A stretch of DNA of 64,000 nt. Origin: Leptodontidium sp. MPI-SDFR-AT-0119 (Eukaryota > Ascomycota > Leotiomycetes > Helotiales > Leptodontidiaceae). Below the pieces are notes generated by a model. The model was given only the letters and a program-made list of their open reading frames with translations, did not search any database and was not told the origin of the DNA. The stretch is taken from contig JAHLEZ010000010.1 of the NCBI GenBank assembly GCA_020726505.1, positions 2,046,001 through 2,110,000 of the forward strand, given 5' to 3'. Positions 49,101 to 61,232 of the stretch are shown in pieces. Position 1 is the stretch's first letter. Each line of letters begins with the position of its first letter. A program made the position numbers and the translations under genes.

Positions 49101-52100
49101 TCCCTATTGGGGAGTGCGAGGCTGAGGTCGTCGATTTCCAAGGTATGTGTTCTTAGCTGCTTGAAAGTCACAAAACTAACTTGGGAAATTAGATGCAAGC
49201 AATCCTTACGACTTGCAATTCGACGTCGAGCTGGCCGTTGACGGTACCACCCTCATCACGGTCACTACCCAACAATACCTCTATTCCGAAGAGGATCTTT
49301 CCACCGTCCTCAACTCTTATACCCACCTCCTCAAGACCCTTTCCTCCAAGCCGTCGCTTCCTATCAGAGATCAGTCCGTGTTCAGTGTCAAGGATGCTCA
49401 CTCCGCCCTTGCTATCGGCACTGGGCCAAGAATCAACATCGATCAATCCATCACCATCAACAGGATGTTCGACTGGGCTGTTAAGGCTCGCTCCAACAAC
49501 ATTGCCGTCGTAGACAATGTCGGAGGTCAACTTACATGGATTGAAATGGCTTCATGGGTCTCGACCATCTCCGCACACTTGCTCAGACTCGGTGTCAAGC
49601 CACAAGCATTTGTTGGTGTCAATTGCGAACCTAGTGCTATGAGCGTCTGCTACTGGCTGGCCGTCCTCAGAATCGGTGCAATCTACGTCCCATTGGATCC
49701 ATCCAACCCTGTCTCACGTCTTGAGCTGATCGTCAACGACTGTGACCCAGCAGCCATCATCTGCGATGAACACACTTGGGCTGCTGCACAACGCACCTTC
49801 CGTGTGCCAAACCGTCATATCTTCAAGCTTTCTGATATTGGCGGACGACGCACTCACTATACCGAAGATATGTCCAAGCCCAACGACACCGCATGTGTCA
49901 TCTACACATCCGGTACGACTGGTACACCCAAGGGGACGCTTCTCAAGAACTCCAACTTCGTCAACCACATCTACGGTGTCAATAAAGAGTACGAGATCGC
50001 CACTGGCAGGGAAGTTGTCCTCCAGCCTACCAACTTGGGTTTCGATTTGTCTCTTGCTCAGATGATGCAATTCATCGCTTCGCAGGGCAAGATGGTTGTC
50101 GCTTCCATCCAAACCAGAACTGATCCCATGGAGCTCGTCAAGCTCATGGTTGAGCACCAAGTGACTTATACTATTGTCACCCCCTCCGTCTATTCTCTCA
50201 TCCTCCGCCAAGATCCATCTCTTCTTCGCCAATTGACTGAGTGGCGCTCTGCATTCTCTTGCGGCGAGCCTTTGACCAGTGCCATCGTCCAGCAATTCCA
50301 GAACATCAACCTCCCCAAGCTGAGACTCCTCAACTCTTGTGGTGAGTACTAAATAACTTTGAATACATATAATAGTCAACTGACATGCATAGGTCCTACT
50401 GAGATCACAATCATCAACTCCGCTTGGGAGATCCCTCTCAGCGACCCAACAGCCAGCGAGCAGAACATGATCGTTGGCTCCTCCCTCCCCAACTACTCCA
50501 CCTACATCCTCGACGACAACCTCAACCCAGTCCCAGTTGGTTTCCCTGGTGAGATGGTCTGCGGTGGTGCAAGCATCTCGCAAGGCTACCTCGGCCAGAA
50601 GGAATTAACTGCCGCCAAGTGGGTTCCAGATCCATTTGCATCTGATGCAGATATCGCCAAGGGATGGGACCGCATGTATCGCACTGGCGACAGAGCCAAA
50701 ATGCTTCCAGACGGAAGATTCGTCTTCCTTGGACGTATCGCCGGTGACAACCAAGTCAAGCTTCGCGGTGTCCGTATCGAACTCGACGACATTCGCTCCA
50801 CCATTGTCCGCGAATCAAAGGGTGCGATTACAGAAGCTGCCGTCTGCCTCCGTGGCGAGGGCGACAATGCTTTCCTTGTTGCTTTCGCTGTCCTTGGTCA
50901 AGAGATTCCAGATACTCGCAAGTTCCTCGCTGGTCTCCCACTACCATCTACTATGATTCCAAACAAGTTCGTCGCTCTCGATAACCTGCCCAGAACTCCC
51001 AATGGAAAGATCGACATGCGAGCCTTGGCTGCCATTGAACTTCCTTCATTCCAGGAGGTTGACGATTCCACACCAATTGACCTCACCATGACCGAAGCTT
51101 CTCTCAAAGAGATCTGGGGCCGCTGCCTTCCAGCAGGTGTCTCAGTTGCCGGTGTCCGCGGCAGCTCGGACTTCTTCGTTCTCGGTGGTAACTCCATGTT
51201 GCTGGTCAATGTTCAAGCAATGATCCGCGATACTTTCAGCGCCAACATTGCTCTCTACACTCTTTTCCAATCTAGCACACTTGAGAGCATGGCTGCTCAG
51301 ATTGAGGCTGTCTCTGATGTCGAGGTATGTGCTCTTCCAAGCTCCGCTACACTATCCCCAAGAACTACACTGACTCTAATAATCTGCAGACCACAACTGC
51401 CATCAACTGGGACCAGGAGACAGCTCTTGAGCCAAGTCTCTTCGAGTCTTCACCACACTCACTCGGCCTACGACCTGTCTCAAGATCCTATGTGGAAGTA
51501 GTCCTCACAGGAGCTACCGGTTTCCTTGGCGCTCAAATCCTCCGCGAGCTTGTCGCCGACGAGCGTGTTGGCAAGATCCACTGTGTGGCTATCCGTCTTC
51601 CTGATGGCAAGACATCGCGTGCCCTCCCAATCATGTCCTCCAAGATCATCAAATACTACGGTGACCTCGCATCCCCTCGCTTGGGTCTAAGCGAGCAACA
51701 ATTCATCGACCTCTCTAAGAAGGCAGACCGCATCATCCACAACGGCTGCGATGTCTCCTTCCTCAAGTCATATGCCTCGCTCCAAGCCTCTAACTTGGGA
51801 TCAACCAAGGAGCTCACACGCCTCGCCATGGTCCGCAAGACCCCCTTCCACTTCGTCTCCACTGCTGGTGTCGCGTCCTTCATCCCAGAACTCGACCTCG
51901 GCGAGCGATTCATCCCAACTTTCACACCCCCAACAGATGGATCAATGGGCTACGCAGCAAGCAAATGGGCCGGCGAAAAATATCTCCTCTCAGCCGCCGA
52001 GCAATGCAACCTCCCAGTCTGGGTCCACCGCCCATCCAACATCCTCGGTGACGGCGCAGCTAGCGTAAACATGACTGCCAACATCCTCGAGTACTCCATG

Positions 52101-52439
52101 CGCATCGGTGCCGTACCTCACACACCTGGCATCGACGGCCACATGCAATTCGTCGAGGTCGAAGAGGTTGGCTACATGGTCGTCAACTCTCTCTTCGCTC
52201 GCAGCCAAGGCGCCGTCGTCAAGAACCACTGCGGCGATGATAGAATCCGCATCCGTGAGCTTGGCACGTACCTCGAGAACAAGTTCGGCCAGAAGCTCGC
52301 TATGCTCGAACTCGACGACTGGGTCGTTGAGGTACAGAAGGCTGGTTTGTCTGTCGGTCTTGGGTCTCTCATTCGAGAAGTCCTGAGAAATGAGGGTGGA
52401 ACTGCAAGTTTGAAGACGCTGAGCAGGAGGAGATTTTAA
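40172..52439 (+). CDS. Hybrid highly reducing PKS-NRPS megasynthase
   Basis: It builds a reduced, C-methylated polyketide, couples it to one amino acid and releases the amide by the R domain. Exons are 40172-43922, 43983-47297, 47418-49142, 49193-50341, 50393-51324 and 51390-52439, 3973 residues, no disruptions. KS: TACSSS with Cys188, EAHGTGT with His327. AT: GHSSG, Ser658. DH: His987 in HKVQGQIVYP, Asp1168. MT: ILEVGAGTGAVTKG (about 1436). No ER domain between MT and KR. KR: GCTGGLGQ (about 2132), with a Ser/Tyr pair in SSLANTVGNRGQSNY. ACP: GVDSL, Ser about 2450. C: HHIAVDA (about 2694). A: YTSGTTGTPKG (about 3167), GPTE, YRTGD, NGKID. T: LGGNSM (about 3577). R: TGATGFLG and YAASK (Tyr3812, Lys3816). 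ER function, if used, must come in trans. The product is unknown. Confidence 0.97.
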
Positions 52440-53105
52440 TCTGGTTCATGCATGATACCATGTTTCTTTTGTCGTGGGCTGGCATTAGATGGAGTTACAA
52501 AATAACGTGCACAGGATAGATAGATGGATATTTGGGAGTCTGGTTTTCCTTTCCTGTCAATTTCCTTTGTTATCTGATGAGTTTTTTGTATGCTCATGTC
52601 ATTCCTTATGTATGTGATGAGATGAGAGATGGAAATGCTTTTGTTTGTTGGGAATGTACTATCGTCGAGGCATCACTGCTTTGCTTGGGCTGAAGTTGAT
52701 GGAGTCGGGACCGGATATGGATAGCTCTTACTTAGTGGTGGTGCTGAGATTGAATGAGGCATATAGATCACTGGTTTGTTAGATTTGTTTATACTAAATA
52801 ATACTTGAGATTTATTTGCAGCCAGCTCTTCCTTAACTTCGACGGGCTTTTGTGATCCAGCATATCTCACTTAGTGTTACTTCTATCTTGATTTAAGATT
52901 TGTACCCCCTGTTGTAAGTAGTGTCTTGTTACTTTACTTCTTCAGCTAACATTCAGCAGTAATTCGCAGCATGGCACAATAATCGATCAACAGACAGGCA
53001 AGACTACCTATCTTCCATCGCTGATCACAAAAAAAACCCCCTAAGCTTGAAAATGAAGTGAAGAATCATTCTTCTCGAGTCAAACCGTTCAGCATGTTGC
53101 TCAAG
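52440..53105. other. 3' flank of the PKS-NRPS
   Basis: T-rich sequence follows the stop and probably contains the polyadenylation region. A 65-codon minus-strand frame (52870-52673) has no supporting features. Confidence 0.4.
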
Positions 53106-53272
53106 TCAATACACACCAAGGCTCCCATCCCCAAGAGCATCAACAAACATAGGCTTCAGCTGATCCCTCATATCCTCGTATTCTCTTACTTCTCCAAAGC
53201 TTACACTGCCCATGGAGAATTATTCCGCTAGGTTACCCCTCCTCGCACCACATGCTTCGGTTCTACGACGCT
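53106..53272 (-). pseudogene. Short 3'-terminal relic of an unidentified gene
   Basis: About 35 clean codons on the minus strand (MGSVSFGEVREYEDMRDQL and onward, ending LGDGSLGVY) stop at 53106-53108. The upstream part of the frame (GNLAE) is separated by TAA 53220-53222, explainable as CAA. It looks like the C-terminus of an enzyme, but I cannot name it. It lies 0.7 kb beyond the megasynthase, so it may be a lost cluster partner. Confidence 0.35.
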
Positions 53273-54064
53273 GTCAAAATTTAATTTCTCTCTACGCTTC
53301 AAATATTGTATACCCCGTTTCTCCCAACTCCACATATTATCTGCACCATGGGTTACACAACCTGCCCACCGTTTTACCCGGTGCTGCGATGTTGCGCTGA
53401 CTAGATCACTACTGTTACTCCACGACGCTTGATGGTGCTATGAGTGGCCAAAGAGAACAAAGTATCAGGATTGATAGTTACTACGACTTTGTATCCAGAG
53501 TTGTATTTCTGTGGGTTTGGGGGTCGGCCGCGCGGAAACTTTCAGCCGTGGTTCCGAAGGAGGAAGTTCACGATGCCAGAATAGGCTTCGCCATTTCCTC
53601 CATCGGGGCAGCTGTATACATGGCGATTGCATCACCTATTAGACCCCATGTATTTCCAGACTTAGGTGAGCTTAGAGAAGTGGGAGAGAGAAGTTACGAT
53701 GTGTGGGTATCGGACTTTCAGTCTTACCTCTTTTTTTCTTTCAAGGCTCATGTAAATTGGTTGAGTACTAAAACGTTAGTTCAGAATGAATTTAGTGATA
53801 CTAAGCCCCTCAAAGCTTTCGCAATGCATAGTTCTTGAGTGGTTGGATACTTACTGTGCAATCCTCGAAAATCGACAAGTTAGGCTATCATGATTCCAAA
53901 GCCTTTACGCGCTGATAGCCGAACTTCATCTCATCTCATCCCTCCCGTCCGTAGAACGCTACCGTATTTCAACCAGTGAGACCCTCTCAGTGACCTAAGC
54001 TTCGGAGCTACGCTCGCTCGGTAGATACTAGACCATAGACGCTCCAATGCATCTTCCCATCAGC
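53273..54064. other. Intergenic stretch with one uncertain frame
   Basis: It contains a 132-codon plus-strand frame at 53440-53838 with an ATG and one hydrophobic patch (ISSIGAAVYMAIA). No domain or intron context supports it, so I do not call it a gene. Confidence 0.35.
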
Positions 54065-54460
54065 TTACTCAATTAGCATTGACCCAACAATCAGCTTATT
54101 CGGATCTCCACTCCAAAGCTTGTATCCGTTGCCCAGATATATCTTGCTAAAAGTCGCTCTCAATTGGTGAATTCCTTTGGACAGGGGTAGACACGGACGG
54201 AAAGTGATGTTGGACTTGAGGAACGATCCGTCCGGCTGGGTCAGCACTTAGTAGAACGACCCGTGTCTGACTTGCTTTCGGGATAAGGAAGCTATTTTCC
54301 GATCAATATTCATTACCCATTCCAGTTCGCGGGTAACGAATGCTACAGCTGCATGTGAAGCCCATGTGGGCAGTCAGTGACGCGGGAATGTTGTGTAATT
54401 GGTCCGTTATTGTTGTCATGATATCCTGCACAAAATTAGGGGTAGGGATTCTCCAACATG
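54065..54460 (-). pseudogene. Relic of an unidentified gene, TAA and frame breaks
   Basis: The minus strand reads protein-like from about 54460 (DIMTTITDQLHNIPASLT). A frame change follows near 54370, then VTRELEWVMNIDRKIASLSR, TAA 54248-54250 (CAA if restored), and an open 3' part including LRATFSKIYLGNGYKLWSG to TAA at 54065. The family is not recognised. It is the second relic on the 3' side of the PKS-NRPS. Confidence 0.4.
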
Positions 54461-55451
54461 TCCAATACAAAGTAAAGGAAAGGAATTCATCCCACTAATT
54501 ACGTTCCTTACTTGGTGGTGTGGCTTGTGCTTACCTGCTTGAAGTTTGGGCAAAGCTGATCAGGAGCTCAGATGATCTGGGGCTTGTTCAGGGCACGTGC
54601 GCTGAAGTTAAGCCCTGAGGAGCCCCGCCAGTAAGCGAAGGCGCTGAATAGACTCTAAAAATACAGCGCTCAAGCCCTGGAATCCTTCCAACTTTCACAA
54701 CCAAATCACGATTCAGTCGTCACGCCTATCTCCATCACCATCATCACGGGAACGCGGTAGAGTAGACCAAATCGTGCATTATCTGAGGCACCTCGTTACA
54801 GTACTCCAGAAAGCGTACTTGCGCTGTTGAACGTCGGGAAGTTAAATTGTCAACCGCCAAATTCTCATCTGAACTCCAAGACCTCTCATCCCGATATCCA
54901 GACCACGCTCTCCACATCTCGTCCAACACGACGGAAGATGACTTCAGCCGGTGCCGGATTCAATACAGTTAAGTGGTGGTTTTCATCATCGGAAGCCACG
55001 AATAGAAGAATTTTGCCGTTTACAGTGGTCATTTCGGTGGGTTTCGGCGGCTGTAAAGGATTCGGCTCGCCCAAACGCCAGTCTTAGGGGTTAAGCGAGG
55101 GCTTTCGTAGCCTTCGGCCTCGGGGCTGAGCCCCCCAAAGTTCTTGGATGTGCGCAGCCAAGTACAACGAAGTCTACCAGGACATGCTATCGGCAGCTTA
55201 TTGAGAAATGAAGCCTCTCATGATGCGGCGTGTTTTGAAGGACGAAGGATACTTAAAGAGATAGTTCTGTCTGAAGATCGTACAGCATCAACAACCCAGT
55301 TCACTCTCTTCAGCAACACAACAGTCTCTCCTCATCACCCTCTTCATCCTCCTCACGCTGCTCGTCATCTTCTTCCTCCTATTTGCCAGCATCGTTGTCA
55401 ATTTGCATATCGCTTTCATAGTCATTTTGATAAGTTTCACCGGCTTCAAAA
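54461..55451. other. Upstream region of the pepsin-fold gene
   Basis: No supported gene. A C/T-rich leader (about 55280-55400) precedes the ATG at 55452. Confidence 0.45.
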
Positions 55452-56786
55452 ATGGTCAAATCAGCATTCACCGCCACAGGGGCATACCTCGTCTCTGCTC
55501 TTCTTGCTAGCTCGGCATTCGCTGCGCCAACGGAAGATCGTAGACCAAAGAACGATGACTGCAAGAAGATCTTGCTTCCCATGACGGACTCGATTCATGG
55601 TCCTCGCATGAACATTACCGTTGGCAATCCTCCTCAGGAGATGAGCTTGCTCAGTGATTGGACATGGCACACAACCTGGGTTCATACCCCAGATTGTATT
55701 GGCAAGCACGATGTCAAGACATGCATCCCCCCTGGACAACAATACTACGATCAAGCGAAGTCATCTACTTTCAAGAACACCACTCTCAACGAAGCAACTT
55801 TCAACGGTACCGATTACACCCCTGGCCTTCCTTTCACCATGAAATACGGCCGAGACACCATATGCTTCAACAGTGCAGCAAATGGAGACCGGAAGTGCTT
55901 GAACGATGTCTATATGGGTAACACTGACTTCGGTTTCCCATTGCCTCAAGCATTTGACATTGGTGGAGTCTTCGGATTCGCTCCCGTCCCCCAGGGGGCC
56001 AACGAGACTTTCTGGCCAGCACCATTCCAATTCTTCCAAGGCAATGTCCTCAACCCAGTCATGGGATGGCACACCTGCGATCAGCTCAAGAACAAGGACT
56101 CTTGCTACGGATTCGAGCATCTGACTGTTCTCGGTGCAACTGACGAGTCCGTCTACAACCCCCGCGACATGGTCTTCCACGACACCATCCTCGACGAGTG
56201 CATCAACTCCGGTGAGCATTTGTCTCTCAGCCCAAAGCGTACCAACTATTGGTCCTCAGCCTGGACTGGCCTCTCGATCGGCAACAAGTCCTTCTCGCTC
56301 AAAGCAACCAACTCGCCGAACTACAACGCTACAACCAAGAATGTCAAGTGCGATGCCATCGACCCAATTGCAGTCTGGGATGAGGACAAGTTCGGCCACG
56401 GCGCACCAATGCCATGGGACGCATTCAACTACATGGTCAAAGTCACCAACGCTAAGCCCCTCGATGTCTTCAATCTCCCCGGAACCAGTCCCGTCAACCC
56501 AGGTGCCGGTGGTCTCCACGAGGTCCCTTGCGACAAGATCAGCACCTTCCCAACAATCACCTATGAGATCGGCCACAAGCAGAAGCTCACATCTGTGCCA
56601 GCCCAGTACATCGACACCACGCTCCATGCTGGGAAATGCCTCTTGAACGCTCGTGTTTGGGACAGACCTGTTGATGGCGCGCAGACTTTCTTCGGCTTCA
56701 ACGTTCTGAGCAGGACTTATCTCGAGTTCGACTTCAAGAACAACAAAGTGGGATTGGCGCCTTTGAACAACAAGTTGTTCAAGTAG
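55452..56786 (+). CDS. Secreted pepsin-fold protein lacking catalytic aspartate motifs
   Basis: A single exon, 444 residues. Signal peptide about 1-24 (LVSALLASSAFAA). The body follows the A1 pepsin layout: MNITVGNPPQEMSLLSDW aligns with the usual strand that carries DTGSS, and the end (YLEFDFKNNKVGLAPL) is the conserved pepsin C-terminus. The first DTG is replaced by DWT. At the place of the second D[TS]G lies WDEDKFG. Both active-site triplets are therefore lost, while Cys pairs and several N-glycosylation sequons (NIT, NTT, NGT, NET, NKS, NAT) remain. The gene is intact with strong codon bias, so it is probably expressed as a non-proteolytic secreted protein, such as a binding protein or effector. 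That role is inference. Confidence 0.8.
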   Translation: MVKSAFTATGAYLVSALLASSAFAAPTEDRRPKNDDCKKILLPMTDSIHGPRMNITVGNPPQEMSLLSDWTWHTTWVHTPDCIGKHDVKTCIPPGQQYYDQAKSSTFKNTTLNEATFNGTDYTPGLPFTMKYGRDTICFNSAANGDRKCLNDVYMGNTDFGFPLPQAFDIGGVFGFAPVPQGANETFWPAPFQFFQGNVLNPVMGWHTCDQLKNKDSCYGFEHLTVLGATDESVYNPRDMVFHDTILDECINSGEHLSLSPKRTNYWSSAWTGLSIGNKSFSLKATNSPNYNATTKNVKCDAIDPIAVWDEDKFGHGAPMPWDAFNYMVKVTNAKPLDVFNLPGTSPVNPGAGGLHEVPCDKISTFPTITYEIGHKQKLTSVPAQYIDTTLHAGKCLLNARVWDRPVDGAQTFFGFNVLSRTYLEFDFKNNKVGLAPLNNKLFK

Positions 56787-59700
56787 ATGATTGTTGGTCT
56801 TCGCTTAGCGAGTGTGGGGGTGATAACAGGAGTGGCTTTTTTTTTGTTGATGGAGAGTAATGAGGGAGCATGTAGATGAGAATTGGGACTTGACATTGGG
56901 ATAGAGTTTGGTATTTAAAATTTGGATATAATGGAGTGAATAGCTGGAGATATGTAGTGGGTTTCGAGGATAATGCACACTTATTCTACAACTTTCAGTT
57001 CGGCGTGACTTTCATACCACCAGCTTGCTTACCTGCTGATTACCCTCCGAAGGTAACGTAAACAAACTCCTGTCGTGACGAGTCCTGTCTCGAAAATATC
57101 GTGACTGACTTCCTTCCTCTATGCACTCCCGAGCCACACAAACAGTCACGCTCGTAAAACCTCCCCTGGGACGAGCCTGGAACTCTTGGGTCGCAGCTCC
57201 TTCAAAAGTTCGTAACTGCTATCCCTTATCGCTTCCCGACTCCTATATTGATGATCTACAATATCTATCCTTCCTACCTGAATTCTATTCACCAGCGCTA
57301 ATCACGAGATGGTTCAACACAAACCAGCCAGCCTCAAGCCAACCCCAGAAATAATTTCCGCTCCCATTGCACTTTTGAGTTTCACAATCTCCTCGCTTCA
57401 TGCCCTCCTCACATCTCGTGCAACTTACCCCATCAAGTCAATTACGGCATCGGGCCATTAATCACATCCAGTCATTTAAGTTACCCATTCAGGCAACGCG
57501 TCAGGAAATAAACAACTACAGTCAAAATATTCGAACAGTGCTAATATGACGTATCTATCGTGATGATGGCGGAACAAATACAACCAAGCACGAAAACCCC
57601 AAACAAGGGGGATCGGGATCGAGGAAACGTTATACGAGCATCACAAGCACAACCTTCGCCATCACACAAACTCCTCTCTGGGATCCCACGTGCATACCTC
57701 AATAATCGCCCACCGTTTCCCTTCATTCCCACTCTGTGGGATGTTCAGTGTCACCCAAACCCAAATTCCAGGGTGCACCCCCAACATTTCCAAGCCCGAG
57801 CCAGAACTGCCATACACACATGCTTTGTCCAAAACCGATGTTTTTCGGCCGTATTATCACATGTCACATCTCATGTTCCTCTCGCGGCTATGTCTCGGAA
57901 AAATTACAAATAACAAAGTCACGGACTTTACACAACATAGAAGACTACTAGAACCCCGGAATCCATCTCTCAGCCCTGTGACAGGAGCCACAGGACAGGA
58001 CGGGAGCACAACATCGTCATCGTCATCGGAACTCGAGGAACGATAATAGAAGCTTTTTCACCCTTCCGTAATACAAGGAACGAAGAACAGCCACGATTGT
58101 TTCCGTGACGTGGTACAGGAGCGAGAATGGTGCGTTTTAAGCTTTCAGCACGCTGAAGGCGTTGGTTGGATTTTACGAGTTTGAGTCATGTTCAGCCTGC
58201 GTCCGTTCGGACAGAGTTTGGAACTTCAAATTATTTTACGTACGGGTTGCTATTAGTTAGCTGGCTTATTAAAATATTACTCAGACTAACCATTCCGGCT
58301 CTTGAAAATACTAGTGATGTTCCACTTGGTCGGATTACAGCTAGGATATAGGTAGGTATGGATATACACATGAGTCTGTCTACCCTACCACGGAGAGAGC
58401 GACGGCGGCTTTCCGTATCCAGCTACGGAAGCATCTCTCACATGCCGGCTCACTGCATGACATCGCCAGCTCGCTGGGCCAAAAAGTTAGCTGCTTTTGG
58501 AATACTTGACGTCCCGTGAATCAGAACTTGGAAGGACAAAAAAGTACCAAAATCCCCAAAACTCGCGTCTCTTGCGTGGAAGACTTACCGGGCTACTACG
58601 GTGAGTTTTTACGAACTTTGTCATCTCTGGATGGTGATTTTGAAGTTTTGGAAGTTAGCGAAGTCACATGTTGTTGTCACGATAATGCGATGTTATGTAA
58701 TCTCGTAGGGCTGGCTGCCAAGGTGCTTCGGGGTCGGCGGGGGCTGACGGTGGCGACCTTCAGCGGCCACCGACGGCATTTCAGCGCCTCTTTCCACCGA
58801 AACCCCTGAGCGGGCTCTCAAACTGCCCAAACCGCCCCCCTCTCCAAAGGCAAACGAGCGCCTGTAAATTCGGGCCTCTTACCCGGAAGTGAACCCACAC
58901 ACAACACACAGGGGGTTCGCGATTTAGTCAGCCTGGGTAACGCGGTGTGATGTGGAATTCTGTCATAACTCTCGGATCCACGTTGGCGGTTATGCACCAA
59001 CGAAAAGGAGTTAGTTCATCCCATTACTCTAGATCTTATTCATCACTAGGTGCTCACATCGTACATCAAGCGCTGACTACCTACCAACGCTTCCTCCTCT
59101 CCCAACCAACGAACCAGAAAATCACACAATGCGGTAACACGGAAAATCAGCATGCACATACAGGGCAACAAACTCAACCAGCCTACCCTGTACGCAAAAG
59201 GACCACCACAAGACCCTCCCTACTTCATCCACAGCAGCAAGGCAAGACCCTGAACCACAAGCCATAGACGCACACACGCAGTCAGCACTCCATCACTACC
59301 AACTAACACCCTCCAACACCAACCAGCACGAAACCCAACAAAAGCCAAACGCCATTTCATATACCGCTCTCGTGATACCAGCCCAAAGAAGACATCGTGG
59401 ACATGCAGTTAATCCACCATGTGCGTACTGATTCCAAACGAGCGACGCGAGATGGATTGATTTGGGATTGGGGAGGGTATGGTGCGAGGCCTGCTGCAGG
59501 TTGGGGTTGGTCCGCGGATATGGCCTGCGCGGACCCGAGCCCGAGTGTGTGTTGTGCGACAGGTGCAGCGGTGGGGTGGGGTTAATCCATCGACTTATGC
59601 CGTATTGAAATTTTATTGCATTTCTATTGTGCTGGAGAGGAAGAATTTGACGTTGGAAAATTTGAGGTGAGTGGAGTCCCCCTCGTGAAGACGACACACA

Positions 59701-61232
59701 GAGCAAAAGAGTACCTGTAAATATATACCTCAAACTAAGCGAGCGTCCTCCACGAGCAAGCGAATCAAAAGACTGCACTTAAACCGACGAGTAATTAACC
59801 TCTTTCAGCGAGTCAACGGATCAATTATGTAAGTAACAATTTCAAGACAAGTCCAGTATGGAATCAAAGTACCTACAAGTATGCAACTTTAGTTACCCCC
59901 ATCCCAAAAGACCGAGCCTGACTCACTCATTGGCTCATGCACAATCCATGCCTTCCCGCTCCCTCCCACAGCCCCCAAGTTTACTACTGCTAGAAAGGGT
60001 CCCTCCCTGTCTGGGTTCGGCAGCATCTTACCTACAGCACATGACCAATACCCTAGCTGCAGAAACACACTGTACAGAGCTGCAGTGACAAGGGAATTAG
60101 AAAACCTCGCCGCAAACCCACATTTGCATCATCCCCTCCCGTGTACCTCACTAAGATCGCCACTAAACCCCCCCTCCCTTACTCATCCAGATTCCAGATT
60201 CCAGATCATGAAGGAGCGGCGCTTGCCAATTGTACATTGCAGATTGCCATTACTATCCCAGAACAAGTCAGGATTCGATTAAGGACATGTCAGATAGGTA
60301 CATGTACATGCACATCCAAGTCTCTCCACTATCAAGGCAAAGTCAATCGTGAAGGATTTGGACGTGGGGTTGGAGATGTACATTGCATGTGCCGTATGTA
60401 CATACTTACTGTGCTGTAACGAAATGCAGGTTAGTGGGGCGCAAGCAAGCTGAGGCCAAGGAGCCGCGCTACTTGGCTAGAAATAGAAGCATCGCTAAGG
60501 AAGGCCCTCCCGACTCCCGCTACTCGGGGGCTTGTTGACTTGCAGATAGGATACTTGGGGGGACGGGGACTTAGATAGACGCCAAGGTGGGCGGAGACTT
60601 GGAGATTTGAAAATGTGGAGACAGAGGAAGCGAGGATGGTCATTGATAGGGATGGGTCCAGAAGGGGATAATGTGGGAGGGGAAGAATTTTCACGTATTC
60701 AGTCGTTTCGTTTCGTTTTGTTTCGTCGCTGTGGGGGTTTCTGTGTTCTTGACACCGTCTCAAGGGTGCACTTTGGATTGTGGGTCTGAGGGAGGAATGG
60801 TATGCGAGGGACTAAGACGGCATCCCCAATTCGGTTTGACATCCACTGCACTACGATCTGACACGAGCCCGATGCCCTAGTACTGTATCCAATTCGCCGA
60901 TTACTTCGTCAATCTGTCAATATGTGACCCTCTCAACTCCCCCAAGTCAATTGTGAAGGAGAAAACGAAACTTAGGGTATTCAATTTTGATGTGAGAGAG
61001 ATCTATTTATTTTCAGTGAGAGCGTAAATTGCTGCATATTTACTCGCGCGCACGCGGGGGGTATGTTCAGAACACCATCCATCCCTAACTAAACATAACA
61101 TAACATTATCAAATAAACGGGACGTGCGTTGTAAATTTTTCATTCCTTCCAATCCAAACTCCAATGTCCCATTCCCAAGATCGTCCCTTGTTGTCCCATT
61201 GCAGTCACTCATGTCCCGTCCCGTCCCGTGTA
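56787..61232. other. Long gene-free stretch, 4.4 kb
   Basis: I find no gene with domain, codon or splice support. Open frames such as 59296-59778 (minus) and 57560-57913 (plus) are Pro/Ser/His-rich, without splice partners, and look like chance. The last part is the 3' flank of the Zn2Cys6 gene. A few CT-rich blocks near 59850-60200 could be UTR or promoter sequence. Confidence 0.4.

Noticed and set aside
40148..50583. Long open frames antisense to the PKS-NRPS (40148-40864, 42143-42916, 49714-50583)
   Set aside because: They mirror a strongly codon-biased coding strand, have no domain content and overlap complete catalytic domains.
53440..53838. 132-codon plus-strand frame downstream of the PKS-NRPS
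   Set aside because: Some hydrophobic character but no recognisable family and no intron or leader evidence.
59296..59778. 160-codon minus-strand frame
   Set aside because: Low-complexity Pro/Ser/His composition, no domain, no splice context, no promoter-like leader.
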